From Demequina subtropica (GTDB lineage: Bacteria; Actinomycetota; Actinomycetes; Actinomycetales; Demequinaceae), in contig NZ_BBMB01000010.1 in assembly GCF_000971235.1 (NCBI RefSeq), positions 20,922 to 84,921 of the forward strand: a stretch of DNA of 64,000 nucleotides. Direction: 5' to 3'. Below are positions 56,519-64,000 of this stretch, in pieces. The stretch's first letter is position 1; each line of letters opens with the position of its first letter. The position numbers and the translations under genes were made by a program. The notes beneath the pieces were generated by a model that was not told the origin of the DNA, did no database searches, and saw only the letters and a list, made by a program, of their open reading frames with translations.

Positions 56519-59500
56519 GTGAAGACGTTGACGTCTGTGCTGACTGCTGCGCTGGGATGCGTGCTGACGGTGACGGCGGTCTCGCCGGCATCGGCGACGG
56601 AGCCTGCTCCGAGCATGGTTCCGGGCTCCTCCTTCGCCGTGGTGGGTGCAGGCGTCACCGCCACGTTGTGGCCTTCCGAGCGGTCGCTCGAGGGCGCCGC
56701 GGCGAGCCTCGCGCGCACGGATGTCGAGGCTCCCGCGGATGCCGTCAGCGCGCCCGTCGTCCTCGCAGTGGAGACCCGCGCAGGTGAGGCGGTCACCGCC
56801 TTCGATCCCCAGCTCGCCTACACCGGCGAGGGTGTCGACTCGGCGCTGGAGGTCGAGCAGCCCGGCATCGCGCTCGCGTTCGACGCCGCCGAGCTGGGCG
56901 ACGCCGACACCTCCGCGCTGCGCGTGCTGCAGCTCGACGGCGACGAGTGGGTCGAGCTTCCGAGCGCCTGGGACGCAGCCGCCGGCGTGCTTCGCGCCGA
57001 GGCCACCGAGACCGGCACGTTCGTGGCGGTCGAGGAGTCCGAGAGCGGCCTCCCGCGCGTGGTCCTCGATGTCGACAGCGACGCGGCCCTCGCGATCTGG
57101 GACGGCGAGCGGGTCTCGGAGCGGGACCTCACGGTCGACGTCGCGGAGCAGACCGCCGCGTATCTCGAGTCGGTCTGCGCGGCCGAGGTCGAGATCCTTC
57201 CCGGCACCGACGCGAGCGTCTCCGCGGAGCTGCGCGCCCTGATGCTCGAGTCGCGCGAAGCGGACGTCGCCCTTACCCTCGGCGCCGGTTCCACCACGGG
57301 TCTGCCGCACGGCCCGCAGGGTGACGGCGGCCCGAGCGTGGATTCGGACGATGCGGCGCTGGCCTCCGCGGTGATCGACGAGCTCGCGGCTCACACCGGC
57401 CGCGACGGCGTGGTCGCCGAGTGGGCCGGCGCGCTCGACGTCGACGGCGCCTACGCGCGCGTCGACCTCGGCGAGCTCGACAACGTCTACGACCAGGTGG
57501 TCATGGAGCGTCGCCCTGATCTGTATGCGCTCGCGCTGGCCAAGGCCGTGTTGACGCGCCTCGGCGACGATGCGGGTACCTGTGCCGCAGCGGCCACCGG
57601 TGGTCCGACCGGCGGCTTCGCCCGCAAGTCGCTGGTGGACGCGGACGCGCTCGCGAGCGTGCTTCCGACGAGCCAGGAATCCGGCGTCCAGGACTGGCAG
57701 CTGGTGACCGTCGACGGCACGCTGATCACCGTCTCAATCGACGTGACCGAGACCCACTACGACGATTCCGAGCGAGTGTCCCTCGACGTGCGCGCGTCCT
57801 GGTCCTACAGCGATGCGGACTTCAGCAGCTTCTCCAACGCCGCGCTGCAGCGCTACGTGGCGCTCGGGACCTTCGCTGGCAGCGACGCGGCGAGGCTGCT
57901 CGCGCCGTCCGCGTACAGCTATGACATTCCTGACCAGTGGACCGGCACCGGAGTCAGCGTGTTCTCCGACAGCTCGAAGAACGAGTCGTACGTGCGCTAC
58001 GCGGTCGACCCGGAGTTCGGATGGGACGGAAACGTCTGGTTCGACGGTGTGGTGATCTACAGTGCGGAGGACGCGCTGCCGCCGACAGGCGACGGCTCCG
58101 GCGAGCCGGCCATCGTCCTCCCGTCGGCGCCGACGCAGGACATGCTCGACCTGTTCGCCATGTTCGGTCTGACGCAGGACCAGGTCTACGGCGGCGACCC
58201 GGTGAGCCTCTCGACCGGCTCGATGGCGCTCGAGGAGGAGCTCTTCACGCTCACGGGCGTGGGTGACCAGGAGATCGACCTCACCGCGACGTACAACGGC
58301 GCGGACTCCCGCGTGACCCCGCTGGGCCAGGGCTGGAACTTCGCCTACTCGAGCTGGGCGCAGCAGTACTCCAACGACTCGGTGCTGGTCACGCGCGCCG
58401 ACGGGTCCGCCGCTTTCTTCGAGAAGGACGGCGACGACTACACGGCGGCCTCGGGCGCGAGGTCGACGCTCACGCGTATTGACGGCGGCGTGCGCCTCAC
58501 CACCATGATGGGCACCACGCAGGACTACGCGATCGACGAGGACACGGGCTACGGCACGCTCGTCGCGATGGCGGACCGCCAGGGCAACACGTACTCCTTC
58601 GCGTACGGCGACCGCACCGTGGCGGACGACGACGGTGCCACCTTCGCGCGCCTGCAGTCCATCACCGATGAGGTCGGCCAGAAGGTGACCGTCGAGACCA
58701 CCGACGCGGGTCGCATCACCGCGTTCGTGCACCCCGACGGCCGCCGCTGGGAGCTGACCTACGACGGCGACCACCTCGCCTCCATCACCGACGGCGCGGA
58801 CCGCACGCGCACCTTCGGCTACGACGACGACGGCCGCCTGGTCACCGTGACCGGCGCGGACGGCGTGGTCGAGGTGACCAACACATACGACGACGAGGAC
58901 CGCGTGGTCGGCCAGGTCGACGGCGTGGGCAGCACCCGCACCTTCGCATACGACGACGGCACCACCACCGTCACGGACTCGCTCGGCAACGTCTCCACCG
59001 TGAAGCACAACGACCAGGGTCAGGCGGTGGAGTCCACCGACGCCCTGGGCGGCGTCACGGTGACGGGCTACGACGACAACCGCAACCCCGCATCGTCCAC
59101 CGACGCCGCGGACCGCTCGACCAGCTCGACCTACGACGACATGGGTCAGGTGCTCACCACCACCGACGCGGCGGGTCAGACCACCACGTACGAGTACAAC
59201 GCGAAGGGTGACCTCACGCGCATCTCGGAGCCGTCGCCGGACCCCGACCAGCCGGTCGCGACCACCGAGTACGTGCTCAACGAGGACGGCCGGGCGATCG
59301 AGACGCACCTGCCCGATGGCACGGTGACGTACGCGACCTTCGACTCGCACGGCGACATGCTCACGCACACCGATGCGCGCGGCGCCGTGACCGCCTACTC
59401 GTACGATGCGCGCGGCAACGTCGCCCGCATCGTCGACGCCGAGGGCGGCGTGACCGCCTCGACCTACGACCTTGCGAACCGAGTCACGTCCACCACGGAC

Positions 59501-62500
59501 GCGAACGATGCGACCACCACCTTCGCGTGGGACGCGGCGGACAACCTGGTCAAGACCACGGACGCCAAGGGCGGCACGGTCACCTCGACCTACGACCTCA
59601 ACGGCTCGGTGCTGACCGAGACGGACCAGCTCGGCGAGGTGACGCGCTACACCTACAACCCGAACCTCCAGGTGACGCGCGTCGACTACCCGGACGGCAC
59701 GTCCGAGAGGTTCACCTACGACACCGAGCACCGTCAGACCTCTCGGACCGCTCGCGACGGCTCCAAGGAGACGTACACCTACGATGCGCTCGGCAACCGG
59801 ACCGAGCGCACCGACGCGGCGGGCAAGGACTGGGCGACGGAGTACGACGCGGCGGGCAACGCCGTCGCGACCGTGGACCCCGCGGGCGGCCGTGCGACGG
59901 CGGAGTACGACGCGCTCGACCGCGTGACCTCGACCACCGACGAGGAGGGCATCACCGAGAAGACGGCGTACGCCGCCGGCGACGTGGTGACCTCGCGCGT
60001 CGACGGTGAGGGCAAGGTCACCGGCTACGCCTACGACGTCATGGGGCGCCTCACTGCGCAGTCCAACCCGGACGGCACCACGGTGACGTATGTGCACGAT
60101 GCGGCGGGCAACGTCACGTCGACCACGGACGCCGCCGGCGCGACCACCACGTACGCATACGACCTCCTCGGGCGCCTGGTCTCCCTGTCCGACTCCGAGG
60201 GCGGCATCACCCGCACCGAGTACGACGCGATGGGGAACATCACCGCGACGGTCGACGCGAAGGGCAACCGCACCGAGACCGAGTACGACCGCCTGGGCAA
60301 CGCGGTGCGCACCACCGACGCCCTCGGCGGCGTCGCCACGCAGGCCTACGACGCGGCGAGCCGCCTGGTGCGCAGCGTCGACGAGCTGGGGCGCGTCACG
60401 CGCTTCACCTACGACGAGGTGGGCAACCTCACCGGCACCACGCTGCCTGGCGGCGACACGCTCGCCGCGGAGTACGACGGCGAGGGCCGCCTCACGCGCG
60501 AGGTCGACGAGCGCGGCTACGCGACCACGTACGAGTACGACGGCCGTGGCCTGCTCGCGTCGATGACCGACGCGGCGGGCTACCAGACGGTCTACACCTA
60601 CGACTCCCGCGGCAACCGCGTGCGCGAGACCGATCCGCGCGGCGCGACCACGCGCTACGTCTACGACTCGGCCTCGCGCCTGGTCGCGACCGTGGACCCC
60701 GAGGACGGCCGCACGGACTACTCGCTCGACGGTCGCGGCCTGGCGGTGGCCGTCACGGATCCGTCCGGCGCGACCACCGAGACCCGCTACGACTCGATGG
60801 GTCGTGCGGTGAAGGTGACTCAGGCCGACGGCTCGGTGCTGAAGCACTCCTACGACGGCGCGGGCCGTGTGACCGAGGCGACCGATGCGCGCGGGAACGT
60901 CACCGTCACCGAGTACGACTCGCTCGGGCGAGCCGTGTCGGTGACCGATGCGCTGGGCGGCGTCACCGCCACCACCTACGACAAGGTGGGCAACGTCACC
61001 GCGGTCGTGGACGCGAACGGGCACAAGACCAGGACGTCGTACGACGCGCTGTCGCGCGCCGTCAAGGTGACCGATGCGGACGGCGGTATCGCGCGCCTCG
61101 AGTACGACGCTGCCGGACAGACGGTGGCGTCGACTAATGTGCTCGGCCGCGAGACGGCCTACGAGTACGACGCCCGCGGGCGCGTGGTCGAGGTCACCTA
61201 TCCCGACGGCACCACCGAGGCGTTCACGTACGCCGCGACGGGCGAGGTGCTCACCGCCACGGACCAGCGCGGCAACACGGTGAAGAACACCCTCGACAAG
61301 CTGGGCCGCGTCACCTCGACCACCGACCAGCTGGGCCAGAAGACGGTCACTGCCTACGACGCGGCGGGCAACATCACCGCGGTGACCGACGCCCGCGGCG
61401 GCGTGACGGCGACGGAGTACGACCTCGCCTCGCGCATCGTCGCCACCGTCGACGCCGAGGGCGGACGGACCGAGTACACGCTCGACGCCCGCGGCCTCGT
61501 GGTGTCCTCCACGGACCCCTCGGGCGCCTCCACCGCTGTCGAGTACGACGCGATGGGTCGCGCGGTGAAGGTGACGCAGGCCGATGGCGCGACGCTGACG
61601 TACTCGTACGACAAGAACGGCAACTTGGTGAAGGCGGTCGACGGCCGCGGCAACGCGACCAGCACGGCCTACGACGCGCTCGACCGCGCGGTGTCCGTGA
61701 CCGATGCGCTGGGCGGCGTCACCGCCACCACCTACGACGCGGTGGGCAACGTCACCGCGGTCGTGGACGCCAACGGCCACAAGACCACGACGTCCTTCGA
61801 CACGCTCGACCGCCCGGTGACGGTGACCGATGCGGCAGGCGGGGTCTCCCGCACGGCCTACGACGCCGCAGGACAGGTGACTGCGACCACGGACGTGCTC
61901 GGTCGCGTCACGGAGTACGCCTACGACGCGATGGGCCAGGTCACCGAGGTGACCTACCCCGACGGCACGTCCGAGGCGTTCGCGTACGATGCCGCCGGTG
62001 CGCTGCTCACCAGCAAGGACCAGCGCGGCAACACGGTCAAGAACACCGTCGACAAGCTCGGCCGGGTGGTGACCACCACGGACCAGCTGGGGCAGAAGAC
62101 GGTCACCGCCTACGACGCGGTGGGCAACGTCATCTCGGTGACGGATGCCCGCGGTGGCGTGACGGCGACGGAGTACGACCTCGCCTCGCGCATCGTCGCC
62201 ACCGTCGACGCCGAGGGTGGGCGCACCGAGTATGTGCTCGACTCGCGTGGCCTCGTGGTGTCCTCTACCGACCCGGAGGGTGCCGTGACCGGCATCGAGT
62301 ACGACGCGATGGGCCGTGCGGTGAAGGTGACTCAGGCCGACGGCTCGACGCTGAGCTCTGCGTACGACAAGAACGGCAACTTGGTGAAGGCGGTCGACGG
62401 CCGCGGCAACGCGACCTCGACCACGTACGACGCGCTCAACCGGGCCGTCACGGTCACCGACGCCGCCGGCGGCGTGACGCGCACCGAGTACGACGCGGTG

Positions 62501-64000
62501 GGCAATGTCACGGCGACGGTGGACGCGGATGGGCATCGCACGGCGACGGGCTTCGACAAGCTCGATCGCCCGGTCACGGCGACCGATGCGGCGGGCGGGG
62601 TCTCCCGCACGGCCTACGACGCGGCGGGACAGGTGACGAAGACCACCGACGAGCTCGGCCGGGCGACGGCCTACGCCTACGACCTGATGGGCCAGGTCAC
62701 CGAGGTGACCTACCCGGACGGCACCACCGAAGCGTTCACGTACGACGCCGCCGGTGCGCTGCTCACCACCACCGACCAGCGCGGCAACAAGGTCAAGAAC
62801 ACGGTCGACAAGCTCGGTCGGGTGACCTCGGTGACGGACCAGCTGGGTCAGAAGACGGTGACGGCGTATGACGCGGTGGGCAACGTCGTGTCGGTGACGG
62901 ACGCCCGTGGCGGCGTGACGGCGACGGAGTACGACCTCGCTTCGCGCATCGTGGCCACGGTCGACGCCGAGGGCGGACGGACCGAGTACACGCTCGATGC
63001 ACGCGGCGACGTGGTGAAGGCCACGGACGCCCGCGGCAACGTCACCGCGGTGAAGCGCGACGCCATGGGGCGCATCGTGAAGACCACCGACGCGGAGGGT
63101 GGGGTCGCGAAGGCGACGTACGACGCGAACGGCAACGTCATCACCGCGATCGACCAGAACGGTCACGCGACCGCGACCCGGTACGACGCGCTCAACCGGG
63201 CCGTCACGGTCACCGACGCCGAGGGCGGCGTGACCCGCACCGAGTACGACGCCGTGGGCAACGTCACCGCGACGGTCGATGCCGAGGGTGCCCGCACGGC
63301 GATCGCGTACGACGCTCTGGACCGCGCGATCACCGTGACCGATGCGCTGGGCGGGGTCTCCCGCACGGCCTACGACGACGCCGATCAGGTCGTTGAGACC
63401 ACCGACCAGATGGGCCGCGCCACGGCCTACACGTACGACCTGATGGGCCGGGTCACCGGGGTGACCTACCCCGATGGCACGTCGGAGGCGTTCACCTACG
63501 ACGCGGCGGGCGCGCTCGTCAGGTCGGTGAACCAGCGCGGCGACGCCACTGTGCTGACCGTGGACAAGCTCGGCCGCACCACGCTGCGCGTGGACGAGGC
63601 GGGCGAGGAGTGGGCCACCGAGTACGACGCGCTCGGCAACGTCACGGCCGAGGTGGACCCGCTGGACGGACGTACCGAGACGTCGTACGACCTGCTGAAC
63701 AGGCCGACGGCGGTGACGGACGCGACCGGCGCGGTGACGGCCTACGCCTACGACGCGATGGGCGCGGTCACGGCGATCACGGACGCGCTGGGCCACACGA
63801 CGGCGTACGCGTACGACGCGCTGTCGCGCCTCACCTCCGAGACCTCGCCCGAGGGTGCGGTCACGGCGTACGGCTTCGACGCGGCGGGCAACCAGACGTC
63901 GGTGACCAACGCGCGCGGCTTCACGCTGACCACCGTGTTCGATGGCCTGAACCGTGCGGTCAAGGTGACCGACCCCGACGGCGGCGTGACGCGGACCGCG
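56519..64000 (+). CDS. Giant secreted RHS/YD-repeat protein (3' end outside window)
   Basis: At least 2,494 codons remain open to the window edge. A Sec signal peptide (about 1-29, cleavage after PASA) precedes a unique N-terminal region (about 30-550). DPVSLSTGSMALEEELFTLTG (about 560-580) and ATYNGADSRVTPLGQGWNFAY form the DUF6531-like entry domain of RHS proteins. From about residue 730 the chain is uninterrupted YD repeats of about 21 residues (pattern YDxxGRVTxxTDxxGxxTxxxYD). RHS proteins form a hollow shell, often enclosing a C-terminal toxin released by autoproteolysis; here the C-terminus lies outside the window, so toxin or wall role is undecided. GTG start with GAGGGGG upstream. 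Possibly cAMP-regulated. Confidence 0.88.
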   Translation, partial: MKTLTSVLTAALGCVLTVTAVSPASATEPAPSMVPGSSFAVVGAGVTATLWPSERSLEGAAASLARTDVEAPADAVSAPVVLAVETRAGEAVTAFDPQLAYTGEGVDSALEVEQPGIALAFDAAELGDADTSALRVLQLDGDEWVELPSAWDAAAGVLRAEATETGTFVAVEESESGLPRVVLDVDSDAALAIWDGERVSERDLTVDVAEQTAAYLESVCAAEVEILPGTDASVSAELRALMLESREADVALTLGAGSTTGLPHGPQGDGGPSVDSDDAALASAVIDELAAHTGRDGVVAEWAGALDVDGAYARVDLGELDNVYDQVVMERRPDLYALALAKAVLTRLGDDAGTCAAAATGGPTGGFARKSLVDADALASVLPTSQESGVQDWQLVTVDGTLITVSIDVTETHYDDSERVSLDVRASWSYSDADFSSFSNAALQRYVALGTFAGSDAARLLAPSAYSYDIPDQWTGTGVSVFSDSSKNESYVRYAVDPEFGWDGNVWFDGVVIYSAEDALPPTGDGSGEPAIVLPSAPTQDMLDLFAMFGLTQDQVYGGDPVSLSTGSMALEEELFTLTGVGDQEIDLTATYNGADSRVTPLGQGWNFAYSSWAQQYSNDSVLVTRADGSAAFFEKDGDDYTAASGARSTLTRIDGGVRLTTMMGTTQDYAIDEDTGYGTLVAMADRQGNTYSFAYGDRTVADDDGATFARLQSITDEVGQKVTVETTDAGRITAFVHPDGRRWELTYDGDHLASITDGADRTRTFGYDDDGRLVTVTGADGVVEVTNTYDDEDRVVGQVDGVGSTRTFAYDDGTTTVTDSLGNVSTVKHNDQGQAVESTDALGGVTVTGYDDNRNPASSTDAADRSTSSTYDDMGQVLTTTDAAGQTTTYEYNAKGDLTRISEPSPDPDQPVATTEYVLNEDGRAIETHLPDGTVTYATFDSHGDMLTHTDARGAVTAYSYDARGNVARIVDAEGGVTASTYDLANRVTSTTDANDATTTFAWDAADNLVKTTDAKGGTVTSTYDLNGSVLTETDQLGEVTRYTYNPNLQVTRVDYPDGTSERFTYDTEHRQTSRTARDGSKETYTYDALGNRTERTDAAGKDWATEYDAAGNAVATVDPAGGRATAEYDALDRVTSTTDEEGITEKTAYAAGDVVTSRVDGEGKVTGYAYDVMGRLTAQSNPDGTTVTYVHDAAGNVTSTTDAAGATTTYAYDLLGRLVSLSDSEGGITRTEYDAMGNITATVDAKGNRTETEYDRLGNAVRTTDALGGVATQAYDAASRLVRSVDELGRVTRFTYDEVGNLTGTTLPGGDTLAAEYDGEGRLTREVDERGYATTYEYDGRGLLASMTDAAGYQTVYTYDSRGNRVRETDPRGATTRYVYDSASRLVATVDPEDGRTDYSLDGRGLAVAVTDPSGATTETRYDSMGRAVKVTQADGSVLKHSYDGAGRVTEATDARGNVTVTEYDSLGRAVSVTDALGGVTATTYDKVGNVTAVVDANGHKTRTSYDALSRAVKVTDADGGIARLEYDAAGQTVASTNVLGRETAYEYDARGRVVEVTYPDGTTEAFTYAATGEVLTATDQRGNTVKNTLDKLGRVTSTTDQLGQKTVTAYDAAGNITAVTDARGGVTATEYDLASRIVATVDAEGGRTEYTLDARGLVVSSTDPSGASTAVEYDAMGRAVKVTQADGATLTYSYDKNGNLVKAVDGRGNATSTAYDALDRAVSVTDALGGVTATTYDAVGNVTAVVDANGHKTTTSFDTLDRPVTVTDAAGGVSRTAYDAAGQVTATTDVLGRVTEYAYDAMGQVTEVTYPDGTSEAFAYDAAGALLTSKDQRGNTVKNTVDKLGRVVTTTDQLGQKTVTAYDAVGNVISVTDARGGVTATEYDLASRIVATVDAEGGRTEYVLDSRGLVVSSTDPEGAVTGIEYDAMGRAVKVTQADGSTLSSAYDKNGNLVKAVDGRGNATSTTYDALNRAVTVTDAAGGVTRTEYDAVGNVTATVDADGHRTATGFDKLDRPVTATDAAGGVSRTAYDAAGQVTKTTDELGRATAYAYDLMGQVTEVTYPDGTTEAFTYDAAGALLTTTDQRGNKVKNTVDKLGRVTSVTDQLGQKTVTAYDAVGNVVSVTDARGGVTATEYDLASRIVATVDAEGGRTEYTLDARGDVVKATDARGNVTAVKRDAMGRIVKTTDAEGGVAKATYDANGNVITAIDQNGHATATRYDALNRAVTVTDAEGGVTRTEYDAVGNVTATVDAEGARTAIAYDALDRAITVTDALGGVSRTAYDDADQVVETTDQMGRATAYTYDLMGRVTGVTYPDGTSEAFTYDAAGALVRSVNQRGDATVLTVDKLGRTTLRVDEAGEEWATEYDALGNVTAEVDPLDGRTETSYDLLNRPTAVTDATGAVTAYAYDAMGAVTAITDALGHTTAYAYDALSRLTSETSPEGAVTAYGFDAAGNQTSVTNARGFTLTTVFDGLNRAVKVTDPDGGVTRTA
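60575..63598 (+). repeat. 756-bp higher-order repeat inside the RHS gene
   Basis: The RHS region carries a super-repeat of exactly 756 bp (252 codons, twelve 21-residue YD units). Matching landmarks: LGQKTVTAYDA codons start at 61331, 62087 and 62843, and DxMGRAVKVTQADG is spaced 756 bp between 60801 and 61557. The run from about 61605 to 61661 recurs identically 756 bp later. Units begin near 60575 (most diverged), 61331, 62087 and 62843 (diverging after about 63000). This indicates recent duplication by unequal crossing-over. Confidence 0.8.

Noticed and set aside
57734..63796. A 6-kb open frame on the minus strand opposite the RHS gene
   Set aside because: It is composed of Arg/Val/His-rich repeats with no recognisable domain. 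It arises because a G+C-rich repetitive coding strand leaves few stop codons on the opposite strand; the plus-strand RHS frame explains the DNA.

Overview
The window is a very high-G+C (roughly 72%), gene-dense chromosome segment of an actinobacterium. Gene content suggests a Micrococcales lineage, Cellulomonas- or Demequina-like: eukaryotic-type NADP isocitrate dehydrogenase, purN-purH-DUF3017 followed by icd-mdh, DUF3107/DUF3152, an AdnA/AdnB pair, a SufBC-independent Mrp without the CxxC motif, and glycan-utilisation operons. The family placement is an inference from gene content only. Many operon-leading genes have a TANNNT box ending 6-8 nt before the start codon and no Shine-Dalgarno sequence, which is the leaderless arrangement common in actinobacteria.

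Layout. 1-5.9 kb is core metabolism: purN, purH, a DUF3017 membrane protein, a divergent aquaporin, icd and mdh. 5.9-6.2 kb is a non-coding gap with a MITE-like inverted-repeat element. 6.2-14.6 kb is one operon for GlcNAc-containing disaccharides: ROK repressor with its own operator, lipoprotein binding protein, two permeases (no ATPase), cytosolic GH3 N-acetylhexosaminidase, ROK kinase, nagB and a minimal nagA. 14.7-25.4 kb holds purU, a GNAT protein, a membrane protein of unknown function, a ZTP riboswitch driving glyA-folD, xth, galK, a membrane protein, mrp, and a DUF1003/CBS pair. 25.4-36.4 kb holds a MocR-type regulator, an LLM-class oxidoreductase, a DUF3800-VanZ cassette, aminopeptidase P, a surface protein, a PHP phosphoesterase, an S4 protein, a DEAD-box helicase and a TetR regulator.

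36.6-46.3 kb is a second carbohydrate locus: GH3 glycosidase, a complete family-5 (Dpp/Opp-like) ABC importer, and a convergent secreted GH53 endo-beta-1,4-galactanase with a binding module. Together they would cut galactan outside the cell, import the oligosaccharides and hydrolyse them inside. The TetR gene is divergent from this operon, and a palindrome sits inside the operon promoter spacer. 46.5-56.3 kb holds DUF3107, DUF3152, adnA-adnB (double-strand-break resection), an aminoglycoside-phosphotransferase-like kinase and nudC. From 56.5 kb to the end of the window runs one giant secreted RHS/YD-repeat protein (at least 2,494 residues, 3' end outside the window), preceded by a consensus CRP/GlxR site and containing a 756-bp higher-order repeat.

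The most unusual signals are non-coding or cross-cutting: a 9-bp motif, GGACGATGC, that recurs about 30 times on both strands in and between genes; several inverted-repeat elements in intergenic gaps; long hairpins placed just after each binding-protein gene; and the 252-residue super-repeat in the RHS gene. No CRISPR array, tRNA, rRNA, intact insertion sequence or prophage was seen.
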